Below, piece after piece: positions 12,411-20,761 of a stretch of DNA of 34,288 bases. Both the position numbers and the translations under genes were made by a program. Location of the stretch: contig URFM01000040.1 in the NCBI GenBank assembly GCA_900547035.1, positions 1-34,288 of the forward strand, written 5' to 3'. Position 1 is the first letter of the stretch, and every line of letters starts with the position of its first letter. Source of the stretch: an uncultured Clostridium sp. (lineage in GTDB: Bacteria; Bacillota; Clostridia; Lachnospirales; Lachnospiraceae). The notes below the pieces were generated by a model. The model had not been told where the DNA came from. It saw nothing but the letters and a program-made list of their open reading frames with translations, and did no database searches.

Positions 12411-14215
12411 AATTTGCAACCAATCTGGTAGAACAGCAAGAGGTGGAAAACCTTAAGGAATTAATAGAAGCAGCCCAGGGAAAGCGTCCCGCTACGCTGC
12501 TTTTGAAAAACTGCCGTCTGGTCAACGTCTATTCGGAGGAGGTTTATGAAACGGATATCGCCATTTATCAGAACCGCATCGCCTCCATCACAAAGGGCGC
12601 TGTCTCAGAGGCGGAGGAAGTGATCGACTGCGAGGGCTGCTACGCCATGCCCGGGTTCATTGACCCCCATATGCATGTGGACACCACTATGCTCTGGCCC
12701 ACGGAGCTGGCAAAGGTGCTGGTGCCCCTGGGAACCACCACGGTCTTTGTGGACATGACCAATGTGGTACACAACGGAGGAATCATGGCTGCCAAGAAAC
12801 TGGCGGACGCCTTTAAGGGACTGCCCCTGAGGGCATATTTTTCCGCTTCCTCCTACTGTCCCCTGGATCCTGAAATCGAAACCGCAGCTGCGGAGATCGA
12901 TTCAAAGGACGTGGAAACCATGCTCCAGTGGGAGAACTTTGTGAGCATCGGAGAGACGGTTTCCTCCAAGATTCTGAACCTGGAGCCGGATTATCTGGCC
13001 AGACTTCAGCTGTGCGAGAACCTGGATAAGGTGGCCAGCGGCCACGGCGGAGATCTTCCGGCCGGGGATGAGAGGGCGCTGGACGCCTATATTGCCTCCG
13101 GCATCCGGGACGACCACTGCGTGGCCAGCAACCAGGACATCGACGACCGGCTCAGAAGAGGCGTTTCCATGTTCCTGGTGGAGGCTCCGGGAAGGGAGCA
13201 GGTGGAGGGCTTCTTCCGCTATATCAAGGAGAAGGATCTTCCCACCGGCAAGATGAGCCTGTGCATCGACAATATCACCATCATGGATATTGTGGGCGAG
13301 TACGGCGGATATCTGGACAATCCCTTCCGGATCGGCTTAAAGTGCGGAATGGACCTGGCCAAGATGGCGGCCATGGGAAGCCTGAACACAGCAGTTCATT
13401 ATCACATTGACCGGAAGCTGGGGAGCATTACCCCGGGACGCCTGGCAGATCTGATGATTATAAAGGATCCTCAGGAATTTCCGCCCAAGCTGGTGGTGGC
13501 AGACGGAAAAGTAGCTGCCAGGGACGGAAAGCTTGTGACAGAGATCCATAAGCCCCGGCTGGAAGGAGAGTACCTGCACAGCATCCATCTGCCGGAAAGC
13601 TTTGGACCGGAGATCTTCCGGGTGGAGGCCGGAGGAGAGAAGGCCAAGGTCCGGGTCATCGCGGCCAAGGATGGAGAGGCATTCAACCGCTGCCTGATCG
13701 AGGAGCTTCCGGTAAAGGACGGAGAGGTGCAGCCGGATGTAAGCCGGGATATTTTGAAGATGGCCATTATCGAGCGCTACGGACGGTATGGAAACTGGAC
13801 CAACGGCTTTGTTACAGGCTTTGAGCTGAAAGAGGGAGCCATCGCCACCTCCTACTCCGTACCCTCCAACAATATTGTGACCGTGGGAACCAATCGGGAG
13901 GATATGGCCTGCGCCGTCCGCTGCCTTGAGGAAAGCCAGGGCGGATTCGCGGTGGTAAAGGACGGGAAGGTCCTGGCCCAGGTGAAGCTGCCCATCGGCG
14001 GAATTATGAGCGAGGAGCCTTATGAGGATCTGCTGAGAGACGTGGAGACTGCCAAGGAGGCGGCCCACAGTATGGGCTGTCCCCTGACCCAGCCATTCTT
14101 TACCATGTCCCAGACCGTTCTTTCCTCCCTGCCGGAGCTTGGATTTACGGACAAGGGAATTGTGGATGTAAAGACCGGCGCCATTGTGGATGTGCTGGTC
14201 CATGAGGAAACGTAA
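12407..14215 (+). CDS. Adenine-deaminase-family amidohydrolase (divergent)
   Basis: A 602-residue amidohydrolase with the general build of bacterial adenine deaminase: metal motif PGFIDPHMHVD (residues 82-92), TSS-like region near 113, SGHGGDL (211-217), GIRDDH (232-237) and a C-terminal beta domain with LPIGGIMSE. Adenine deaminases normally read CTDDR near residue 286; here it is CIDN, with Asp288 kept. HIES is replaced by HVDTT. The fold and metal site look complete, but the substrate may not be adenine. It overlaps the GntR gene and precedes the molybdenum hydroxylase genes, consistent with deamination of an imported base before hydroxylation. Confidence 0.75.
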   Translation: MKFATNLVEQQEVENLKELIEAAQGKRPATLLLKNCRLVNVYSEEVYETDIAIYQNRIASITKGAVSEAEEVIDCEGCYAMPGFIDPHMHVDTTMLWPTELAKVLVPLGTTTVFVDMTNVVHNGGIMAAKKLADAFKGLPLRAYFSASSYCPLDPEIETAAAEIDSKDVETMLQWENFVSIGETVSSKILNLEPDYLARLQLCENLDKVASGHGGDLPAGDERALDAYIASGIRDDHCVASNQDIDDRLRRGVSMFLVEAPGREQVEGFFRYIKEKDLPTGKMSLCIDNITIMDIVGEYGGYLDNPFRIGLKCGMDLAKMAAMGSLNTAVHYHIDRKLGSITPGRLADLMIIKDPQEFPPKLVVADGKVAARDGKLVTEIHKPRLEGEYLHSIHLPESFGPEIFRVEAGGEKAKVRVIAAKDGEAFNRCLIEELPVKDGEVQPDVSRDILKMAIIERYGRYGNWTNGFVTGFELKEGAIATSYSVPSNNIVTVGTNREDMACAVRCLEESQGGFAVVKDGKVLAQVKLPIGGIMSEEPYEDLLRDVETAKEAAHSMGCPLTQPFFTMSQTVLSSLPELGFTDKGIVDVKTGAIVDVLVHEET

Positions 14216-14249
14216 AAACGGCATTTTTTGTGAAACCGGAGGAATCAAC

Positions 14250-14711
14250 ATGGAAGTTGTAGGAAAGAGTTTTAACCGGGTGGACGCGTTGGGAAAAGTC
14301 ACCGGAGAGGCAAAATATACGGCGGATCTGGAGCCGAAGGACTGCCTTCACGCAAAGGTCATCCACTCCACCATCGCCAACGGCCTGGTAAAGAGCTTTG
14401 ATCTGACCGAGGCCTTAAAGGTGCCCGGAGTGGTGAAGATCGTCACCTGCTTCGACGTGCCGGATTACCAGTTTCCCACCGCAGGCCATCCCTGGAGTGT
14501 GGAGAAGGCCCATCAGGACATTGCGGACCGGAAACTTTTAAACACCAGAGTGCGGCTCTACGGGGACGACATTGCGGCGGTGGTGGCTGAAAACGAGGTT
14601 GCCTGCCAGCAGGCGGCCAGGCTCATCCAGGTGGAATACGAGGAGTACGAACCACTTGTGACGGTAGAGCAGGCCATGGCCCCGGCGCCACCCCGCTGCA
14701 CCCGGATTTGA
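14250..14711 (+). CDS. xdhA: Molybdenum hydroxylase large subunit, N-terminal fragment (frameshifted)
   Basis: About 153 residues starting MEVVGKSFNRVDALGKVTGE, the typical start of xanthine-dehydrogenase-type molybdenum subunits, and running through VAENEVACQQAARLIQVEYE. The in-frame sequence ends MAPAPPRCTRI and a TGA at 14711. In the next frame the expected continuation TPLHPDLRKDNVIVH reads on without a gap, so a single base is missing near 14683-14690 (a C/G-rich run). The true start is ATG 14250 after CCGGAGG, not the upstream GTG. The fragment alone lacks all cofactor residues. Confidence 0.75.
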   Translation: MEVVGKSFNRVDALGKVTGEAKYTADLEPKDCLHAKVIHSTIANGLVKSFDLTEALKVPGVVKIVTCFDVPDYQFPTAGHPWSVEKAHQDIADRKLLNTRVRLYGDDIAAVVAENEVACQQAARLIQVEYEEYEPLVTVEQAMAPAPPRCTRI

Positions 14712-16579
14712 GAAAGGACAATGTGATCGTCCACTCCCATCTGACCATGGGACCGAAGGATTTTACCTTTGAGGAGGGCCTTCAGGAGGCGAAAGAGAAG
14801 TACGGGGAAGAAAATCTGGTGGTGCTGGATAAGGTGTACAATACCCCCCGCATTTCCCACTGCCACATCGAACTTCCGGTTTCCTGGGCCTACCAGGAGC
14901 CAAACGGCAAGATTACCGTCACCAGCTCCACCCAGATTCCCCACATTGTGCGCCGGGTTATTTCCCAGGCCCTGGGGATTCCGGTGGGCAAGGTGCGGGT
15001 GATCAAGCCCTACATCGGCGGAGGGTTTGGAAACAAGCAGGATGTGCTCTACGAGCCCTTAAACGCCTATCTCAGCCTTGCGGTAGGCGGCCGGCCGGTG
15101 CGCCTTGAAATCAGCCGTGAGGAGACCATCTACGGAACCAGAACCCGCCACGCCATTGAGGGCAGATGCCGGGCACTGGCGACGAAGGACGGCACGGTGC
15201 TGGCCAGAAAGCTGGAGGCCTACGCCAACAACGGCGGCTACGCCTCCCACGGCCATGCCATCTGCGCCAACTGCGGAAACGTGTTCAAGGATCTGTACCG
15301 GGACCGCCTGGGAGCGGAGATCGACTGCTATACGGTGTGGACTTCCACGGCGACAGCGGGAGCCATGCGTGCCTACGGCATCCCTCAGGCCGCTTTCTTC
15401 GCAGAGGCCCTGACCGATGATCTCTGCGCGGCCATCGGGGAGGATCCCCTGAAATTCCGTATGGAAAACTGCATGCGGGAGGGCTTTGTAGACCCGGCCA
15501 ACGGCATCACCTTCCACTCCTACGGACTGATGAAGTGCATGGAGGAGGGCGCCAAGTACATCGGCTGGGAGGAGAAACGAAAACAGTACGCCAATCAGAC
15601 CGGTCCGGTCCGCCGGGGCGTGGGAATGGCCATCTTCTGCTACAAGACCGGCGTTTACCCCATTTCCCTGGAGACGGCGTCCGCCCGCATGATTTTAAAC
15701 CAGGACGGCTCCATGCAGCTGCAGCTGGGGGCTACGGAGATCGGACAGGGAGCGGATACGGTATTTTCCCAGATGGCCTCCGAGACCACGGGAATCAGCT
15801 TTGAGAAGGTATACATTGTGTCCAGCCAGGATACGGACACGGCTCCCTTTGACACCGGAGCTTACGGCTCCCGCCAGACCTATGTAAGCGGCATGGCGGT
15901 GAAAAAGTGCGGGGAAGAATTTAAGAAAAAGATCCTGGATTACGCTTCCTACATGCTGAAGCGGCCGGAGGCGGAGCTGGATGTAAGAGCGGATTTCATT
16001 GTGGAGAAAGAGAGCGGAGAGCAGCTCCTTTCCATGGCAAAGCTTGCCGAGACGGCCTTCTATTCCCTGGACCGCTCCCAGCACATTACGGCGGAGGTAA
16101 CCAATCAGTGCAAGGACAACACCTTTTCCTCCGGCTGCTGCTTTGCGGAGATCGAGGTGGATATTCCGGTGGGCAAGATCAAGGTGCTAAACATCGTCAA
16201 TGTCCATGATTCCGGAATCCTGATTAATCCCAAGCTGGCCGAGGCCCAGGTTCACGGCGGAATGTCCATGGGACTGGGATACGGCCTCAGCGAGGAATTT
16301 CTGTACAACGAAAAGGGAAAGCCCCTCAACGACAACCTGCTGGATTACAAGATTCCCACGGCCATGGATACGCCGGATCTGAATGTGAAGTTTATCCAGC
16401 TTCAGGATCCCACCGGCCCCTACGGAAACAAGTCCCTGGGCGAGCCGCCGGCGATCCCGGTAGCACCTGCCCTGCGAAACGCCCTGCTGCACGCCACGGG
16501 CGTGGCCATGGACACCATTCCCATGACGCCCCAGCGTCTGATCGAGGCGTTCCAGGAAAAAGGCCTGCTTGAGGATTGA
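14708..16579 (+). CDS. xdhA: Molybdenum hydroxylase large subunit, C-terminal part (frameshifted)
   Basis: 623 residues opening on a TTG within the frameshift zone. It contains the molybdopterin-binding glycine segment IKPYIGGGFGNKQD, GTRTRHAIEG, the QLGATEIGQGADT stretch, and the catalytic Glu motif SLGEPPAIP near the end. Joined to the fragment before it, the protein would be about 776 residues, the usual length of the subunit. XDH-type enzymes hydroxylate purines such as hypoxanthine and xanthine. The FAD and 2Fe-2S subunits follow in the expected order. The break is either a real inactivating mutation or a sequencing error. Confidence 0.85.
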   Translation: MRKDNVIVHSHLTMGPKDFTFEEGLQEAKEKYGEENLVVLDKVYNTPRISHCHIELPVSWAYQEPNGKITVTSSTQIPHIVRRVISQALGIPVGKVRVIKPYIGGGFGNKQDVLYEPLNAYLSLAVGGRPVRLEISREETIYGTRTRHAIEGRCRALATKDGTVLARKLEAYANNGGYASHGHAICANCGNVFKDLYRDRLGAEIDCYTVWTSTATAGAMRAYGIPQAAFFAEALTDDLCAAIGEDPLKFRMENCMREGFVDPANGITFHSYGLMKCMEEGAKYIGWEEKRKQYANQTGPVRRGVGMAIFCYKTGVYPISLETASARMILNQDGSMQLQLGATEIGQGADTVFSQMASETTGISFEKVYIVSSQDTDTAPFDTGAYGSRQTYVSGMAVKKCGEEFKKKILDYASYMLKRPEAELDVRADFIVEKESGEQLLSMAKLAETAFYSLDRSQHITAEVTNQCKDNTFSSGCCFAEIEVDIPVGKIKVLNIVNVHDSGILINPKLAEAQVHGGMSMGLGYGLSEEFLYNEKGKPLNDNLLDYKIPTAMDTPDLNVKFIQLQDPTGPYGNKSLGEPPAIPVAPALRNALLHATGVAMDTIPMTPQRLIEAFQEKGLLED

Positions 16580-16597
16580 TGAGAAGGAGAATCAGGT

Positions 16598-17488
16598 ATG
16601 TTTGACATCAAATCATTTTACGAGGCGTACTCGGTGGAGGATGCCGTCCGGGCCCTGAGCGCAGATCCGGATTCCGAAGTGATCAGCGGAGGGACGGACG
16701 TGCTGATCCGGGTGCGGGAGGGAAAGGATGCGGGCAAGGGCCTGGTATCCATCCACAATATTCCGGAACTAAAGGGGATTGAGATGGAGGAGGACGGAAC
16801 CATCCTGATCCGCCCCGCCACCTCCTTTTCCCACATTACCAATGACCCCATTATCAAAAAGCATCTGAACATGCTGGGGGAGGCGGTGGACCAGGTGGGA
16901 GGCCCCCAGGTGCGAAACACCGCTACCATCGGCGGAAATATCTGCAACGGAGCCACCTCTGCTGATTCCGCCTCCACCATGTGCGCCCTCAACGCGGTGC
17001 TGACCCTTCAGGGGCCGGAGGGCACAAGGGACGTGCCCATTACGGAATTTTATACCGGACCGGGCCGGACGGTGCGAAAGCAGAACGAGGTCTGCACGGC
17101 TTTTCGGATCCGCAGGGAGGATTACGAGGGCTGGGAGGGCCATTACATCAAGTACGGAAAGCGGAACGCCATGGAGATTGCCACCCTGGGCTGCGCGGTC
17201 CGGGTAAAGCTGTCAGAGGATAAGCAGGTGATCGAGGACGTCCGCCTGGCCTACGGCGTGGCGGCTCCGACGCCCATCCGCTGTCTGGCGGCAGAGGACG
17301 GGATCCGTGGCATGAGGGTGGACGATCCGCAGCTTTACAGCCGTTTCGCCTCCCTGGCTTTAACCCAGGTAAATCCCAGAACCTCCTGGCGGGCCAGCAA
17401 GGAGTTTAGGATTCAGCTTATCAAGGAGCTGGCAAAGCGGGCCTTAAAGGAGTCCATGCGTTTGGCAGGAGGGAAGACAGATGCTTAG
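16598..17488 (+). CDS. xdhB: Molybdenum hydroxylase FAD-binding subunit
   Basis: A 296-residue protein with the two FAD motifs of the CO-dehydrogenase/xanthine-dehydrogenase middle subunit: VISGGTDVLIRV (residues 27-38) and TIGGNICNGATSADSAS (about 109-125). A C-terminal domain with FRIRREDYEGWEGHYIKYGK follows. AGAAGGAG precedes ATG. It carries electrons from the 2Fe-2S subunit to NAD or another acceptor. Its end overlaps the next gene by eight bases, indicating coupling. It looks intact. Confidence 0.9.
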   Translation: MFDIKSFYEAYSVEDAVRALSADPDSEVISGGTDVLIRVREGKDAGKGLVSIHNIPELKGIEMEEDGTILIRPATSFSHITNDPIIKKHLNMLGEAVDQVGGPQVRNTATIGGNICNGATSADSASTMCALNAVLTLQGPEGTRDVPITEFYTGPGRTVRKQNEVCTAFRIRREDYEGWEGHYIKYGKRNAMEIATLGCAVRVKLSEDKQVIEDVRLAYGVAAPTPIRCLAAEDGIRGMRVDDPQLYSRFASLALTQVNPRTSWRASKEFRIQLIKELAKRALKESMRLAGGKTDA

Positions 17489-17963
17489 GGTAATTGAAAT
17501 GACCATCAACGGCAAAGAATACCAGACTGCGGTAGATGAGAGGGAATCCCTTCTGGACACCCTGCGCAGGCTGGGCTTTACCTCAGTGAAAAAGGGCTGC
17601 GAGGTAGGCGAGTGCGGGGCATGTACGGTGCTCGTGGGCGGCGAGGCCGTGGACTCCTGTATCTACCTGGCTATGTGGGCCGCCGGAAAGCGCATCATGA
17701 CCGTGGAGGGCCTTAAAGGGCCGAACGGCGAGCTGAGTCCCATTCAGAGGGCGTTTATCGAGGAAGCGGCGGTGCAGTGCGGCTTCTGTACCCCCGGGCT
17801 CATCATGTCCGCGGTGGAGATTGTGGGAACCGGAAAGAAGTACAGCAGGGAAGAGCTGAAGAAACTGATCTCCGGCCATTTGTGCCGCTGTACGGGATAT
17901 GAAAATATTTTAAACGCCATGGAGCGGATTGTAGAGGAGACTTATAAGGTAGCGGGAAAATAG
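17481..17963 (+). CDS. xdhC: Molybdenum hydroxylase 2Fe-2S subunit
   Basis: A 160-residue protein with a plant-type 2Fe-2S domain (GCEVGECGACTVLVGGEAVDSC, Cys ligands about 39-61) and a helical second 2Fe-2S domain (CGFCTPG near 100-106 and HLCRCTGYENI near 133-143). All eight cysteines are present. This is the small electron-transfer subunit of xanthine-dehydrogenase-type enzymes. ATG at 17481 follows AGGAGGG and overlaps the FAD gene. A long hairpin at 17999-18029 closes the operon. Confidence 0.92.
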   Translation: MLRVIEMTINGKEYQTAVDERESLLDTLRRLGFTSVKKGCEVGECGACTVLVGGEAVDSCIYLAMWAAGKRIMTVEGLKGPNGELSPIQRAFIEEAAVQCGFCTPGLIMSAVEIVGTGKKYSREELKKLISGHLCRCTGYENILNAMERIVEETYKVAGK

Positions 17964-17998
17964 GAGATTCTGTACGCCGCAGGCGCAGATCAATGAAC

Positions 17999-18031
17999 AG
18001 GAGAGTGTGGCAGTTTGCCATGCTCTCCTTT
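17999..18031 (+). terminator. Hairpin terminator after the hydroxylase operon
   Basis: A 14-bp stem with two G-T pairs (AGGAGAG-TGTGGCA paired with TGCCATG-CTCTCCT) has a 3-base loop, followed by only a short T-run. Confidence 0.65.
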
Positions 18032-18065
18032 GCTGTACGGTTCTGTTTTGAAACTCCCAGGATGC

Positions 18066-18093
18066 ACACTTTGTCTTCCCGTCCCATATGATA
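18066..18093 (+). promoter_or_regulatory. Possible sigma-K promoter for the Cys-rich gene
   Basis: AC at 18066-18067, 17 bases, then CATATGATA at 18085-18093 match the mother-cell sigma-K pattern AC-N16/17-CATANNNTA. It lies about 40 bp before ATG at 18131. Short motif, so moderate chance match. Confidence 0.4.
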
Positions 18094-18130
18094 TAGTACA
18101 ACCAACCAAAATTAAAGGAGATTAAAATAT

Positions 18131-18427
18131 ATGTGTTGCTGTAATTGTGGAAGATGCAGATGTAATTGTAACTGTGGATGTGGCTGCTGCTGTAATTGCA
18201 ACTGCTGCTGTGGAAATGGAAACGGAACCGGAAATGGAAACGGGAATGCCGGAAATGGTTGCTGTGGAAACCGCTGGGATCCCTGCGCAGGAGTCCGAAA
18301 CAGAGCCTATCGCCGTGGATTCAATAACGGCTACTGGGCCGGATACAATGACGCTACCTTTGGAAGGAGAATCGCGGGAGCGGAGGATGCTGCCTCTAAC
18401 GGCAGCTGCAGCAGCTGCGGCGATTGA
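18131..18427 (+). CDS. Cys/Gly/Asn-rich small protein, coat-like, unknown
   Basis: A 98-residue protein. Residues 1-32 alternate Cys with Asn, Gly and Arg (MCCCNCGRCRCNCNCGCG, then CCCNCNCCC) and carry about 17 cysteines. Residues 28-45 are GN repeats, and the C-terminal half is ordinary (RAYRRGFNNGYWAGYNDATF), closing with CSSCGD. AAGGAG lies ten bases before ATG. Such Cys clusters suit metal binding or disulphide cross-linking, as in spore-coat or envelope proteins. The upstream sigma-K-like site supports a coat role, but no family is recognised. It stands alone between two operons with its own terminator. Confidence 0.7.
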   Translation: MCCCNCGRCRCNCNCGCGCCCNCNCCCGNGNGTGNGNGNAGNGCCGNRWDPCAGVRNRAYRRGFNNGYWAGYNDATFGRRIAGAEDAASNGSCSSCGD

Positions 18428-18464
18428 TGATCTACAATCGTAATACCAATATAAAACCAATGAC

Positions 18465-18489
18465 GGGAGGGGATTTTTCCCTCCCTTTT
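18465..18489 (+). terminator. Terminator after the Cys-rich gene
   Basis: GGGAGGG (18465-18471) pairs with CCCTCCC (18479-18485), followed by TTTTC. Confidence 0.75.
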
Positions 18490-18501
18490 CTAATGGGGTT
18501 G

Positions 18502-19362
18502 TTACCACATATTTTGCCTTGTGCGGAATTGTTTCGGGGAAACGCCATGAGTTTGTTGAAAAATATGGTAAAAACGGCTGAGACTTTTAAAACCGGAATC
18601 ATAGGCAATATCGATAATGGGGTAATCGGAGTGAAGGAGAAGGTTTACGGCATAATTCAAACGCTGCTGGTTGAGATACGCGGTTGGAGTTTGATTGAAG
18701 CAGCGTTTAAAGGTGCGGCAAATATATTCTTTTGTCATTCCGGTATGCCGACAGAAAAAGTCCAGTCCTTCCTGCCGATGCTCTGAGGTCTGCCATTCTT
18801 TCAACGCATCGGTCAGCCAGGAGGGGTATTGAGATTTCTCGCTGCTGGTTACGGGAAAACTGGACAGAAAAGAGGGGACAATGTAATCTGTCATAATTTC
18901 AAATAGAATAGTCCGAAGACAGGTCCGCATAAACTGCCAGTTTTTGTAATCAATAGTGTTAAGAAACTGAAGCCTTTGCCGTAATCTTTGAAATTGACTG
19001 TCGTCAAGAGAGAAAGGGCCAGGAGGGGTTGGAGATGAGAGAAGCTCTTCCTTAGCCGTATCATTTTTTAAATACTGAAACAACGCTTCTACTGTATGGG
19101 AAGGAAAAGCCAGATTGATGTGTTCTGTATTCTCACCGGATTTGGAGTGAACATCGCCTGGACGGATGAAAACTAACTGTCCGGGACGTAGGGACAGTTT
19201 CTGGCCGCAGAGCTGCATATGAAGGACGCCGGATGTAACTGCTACGATCTCATAAAAGTTGTGAACCTGGGGATATTGGGCCAGATCTAATTGGGTATGA
19301 TACCGGTAATGAGTTTCGCTATTGTTTTCAAATAAATGGTCATCGTTAATAAAATGAAGCAT
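18502..19362 (-). CDS. AraC-family regulator with cupin N-terminal domain
   Basis: About 286 residues. The N-terminal half is a cupin-like sugar-binding domain (VHNFYEIVAVTSGVLHMQLC, LRPGQLVFIRPGDVHS). The last 100 residues are the AraC double helix-turn-helix (GMTKEYICRTFKRCFNQTP, then IIDIAYDSGFKSLSRFYHIF, SPKQFR). ATG at 19362 is chosen because AGGAG lies upstream; a longer frame from 19422 has a hydrophobic leader without a ribosome site. It is divergent from the mannonate-dehydratase-like gene with an AT-rich 289-bp gap between them, and so is the likely activator of that cassette in response to a sugar acid or its metabolite. Confidence 0.88.
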   Translation of the reverse strand: MLHFINDDHLFENNSETHYRYHTQLDLAQYPQVHNFYEIVAVTSGVLHMQLCGQKLSLRPGQLVFIRPGDVHSKSGENTEHINLAFPSHTVEALFQYLKNDTAKEELLSSPTPPGPFSLDDSQFQRLRQRLQFLNTIDYKNWQFMRTCLRTILFEIMTDYIVPSFLSSFPVTSSEKSQYPSWLTDALKEWQTSEHRQEGLDFFCRHTGMTKEYICRTFKRCFNQTPTAYLNQQRLNYAVNLLLHSDYPIIDIAYDSGFKSLSRFYHIFQQTHGVSPKQFRTRQNMW

Positions 19363-19463
19363 GATTTTCTCCTGGATTTTGTAGTATAGATCAATATATA
19401 GCACAAAAATGAAAAAAAGCAAGAAGAAATTATGTTTTGAGGGCAGTATAATGAATCCATCAA

Positions 19464-19477
19464 ATGAAAATTTTCAT
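19464..19477. promoter_or_regulatory. Palindrome in the divergent AraC/uxuA gap
   Basis: ATGAAAATTTTCAT is a perfect 14-bp palindrome in the 289-bp intergenic stretch (19363-19651), which is otherwise A-rich and gene-free. It is a candidate regulator site for the divergent pair. No clean -35/-10 pair was recognised on either strand here. Confidence 0.4.
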
Positions 19478-19651
19478 AAGAAACCATAAGTTGTATAAAA
19501 AACAAATATCATGGGGGTAAAAAAAGAAAAAATATATAAAAAATAGCCAATAATTTTCACTGGGTTATCAAAAATAGAAAATTAACACGATTATGAGGAC
19601 AGATAAAAAAATATAGAATTTGATTATAAAGAGGGGGAAAGTATATCAAAA

Positions 19652-20731
19652 ATGGAGAAAATGAAACTGGGAATCGGGCTGTACCGCCATATGCTGAACG
19701 ATGAGAATTTCGCCTTTGCCAGACAGTGCGGCTGCACCCATTTAATTATCCATCTGGCCAATTACTATTCGGAACAAATTGTGACGGCTACAGATGATAA
19801 GCATAATTATGGACACGCTCAGGCAATGGATCCCATTTGGGAGGAAGAAAGTCTGCAGTCTTTGCAAAAAAAGGCTAAAAGCTACGGATTGGAAATTTAT
19901 GGGATTGAAAATTTTGATCCGGCAGACTGGTATGATGTTTTGCTGGATGGACCAAGACGCGCTGAGCAGATAGAACATTTAAAACAGATTATACGCAATA
20001 CCGGTAAGGCAGGCATACGGGCTTTTGGATATAATTTCAGTCTGGCGGGAGTCTGGGGACACCAGAAGGACCGGGCTGCCAGGGGAGGAGCTTTAAGCAC
20101 ATGCTTTGATTCTGGAAGAATTTCGACAGAGGCGCCGATCCCCAAAGGCGAGATTTGGAATATGACCTATGAGAAAGGAGACGGAACATTCCTGGATCCT
20201 ATTCCCTCGGAGGAGCTTTGGGACAGGCTCAGACGGTTTTTGGAAGAAATTTTGCCGGTGGCAGAGGAAGCGGGAGTCGAGATGGCTCTTCATCCCGATG
20301 ATCCGCCGATGGAAGGGCTGAGAGGGATGCCAAGGCTCGTTTATCAGCCGGGGCTGTATCAGAAGGTACTGGATTTAAACCCAAGCACGTCCAATAAACT
20401 GGAGTTCTGTATGGGCAGTATCCAGGAAATGACAGAAGGGGATATTTACCAGTCCATTCTTCAGTATGCAGGACAGGGAAAGATTAGCTACTGTCATTTT
20501 CGAAATGTAAAGGGCAAGATCCCCAAGTACGACGAGGTATTCGTGGACGAGGGGGATATCGATATGCTGAAAGCATTGTCCCTGCTGAAACAGTGTGACT
20601 TTGACGGAGTACTGATTCCGGATCATACGCCGGAAATTGACTGTCAGGCCCCCTGGCACGCAGGCATGGCTTTTGCGCTGGGATACATGCGGGCGGCAAT
20701 GCAGCAGCTGGACCGGTTGGGAAAACTGTAA
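19652..20731 (+). CDS. uxuA: Mannonate dehydratase-like protein (UxuA family)
   Basis: A 359-residue TIM-barrel protein resembling UxuA, which dehydrates D-mannonate to 2-keto-3-deoxygluconate in hexuronate breakdown. Family features include VEMALHPDDPP with the metal His (around 213-223), NKLEFCMGSIQEM, ISYCHFRNVKGKIP, and the metal-site segment VFVDEGDIDM, ending DHTPEI. AGAGGGGG precedes ATG. It starts a gene row with an SDR 30 bp downstream and a RraA-like gene. Orthodox pathways pair UxuA with UxuB and KdgK/KdgA, which are absent here, so the substrate may be a related aldonate. Confidence 0.75.
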   Translation: MEKMKLGIGLYRHMLNDENFAFARQCGCTHLIIHLANYYSEQIVTATDDKHNYGHAQAMDPIWEEESLQSLQKKAKSYGLEIYGIENFDPADWYDVLLDGPRRAEQIEHLKQIIRNTGKAGIRAFGYNFSLAGVWGHQKDRAARGGALSTCFDSGRISTEAPIPKGEIWNMTYEKGDGTFLDPIPSEELWDRLRRFLEEILPVAEEAGVEMALHPDDPPMEGLRGMPRLVYQPGLYQKVLDLNPSTSNKLEFCMGSIQEMTEGDIYQSILQYAGQGKISYCHFRNVKGKIPKYDEVFVDEGDIDMLKALSLLKQCDFDGVLIPDHTPEIDCQAPWHAGMAFALGYMRAAMQQLDRLGKL

Positions 20732-20761
20732 ACCAAATGGAATAGAGAAGGGAAATCGAAG

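Noticed and set aside
13337..14302. Long minus-strand frame over the amidohydrolase
   Set aside because: It is a shadow of a high-GC coding frame, with no start signal and no recognisable product.
14683..14711. Programmed ribosomal frameshift in the hydroxylase large subunit
   Set aside because: No slippery heptamer or downstream structure is evident, and relatives of this subunit are single continuous frames. A simple base loss is more likely.
18122..18508. Long frames on both strands over the Cys-rich gene (Ala/Val/Thr- or Ser-rich products)
   Set aside because: They are by-products of the low-complexity TGT/AAT/GGA repeats. Only the plus frame at 18131 has a ribosome site and sensible cysteine pattern.
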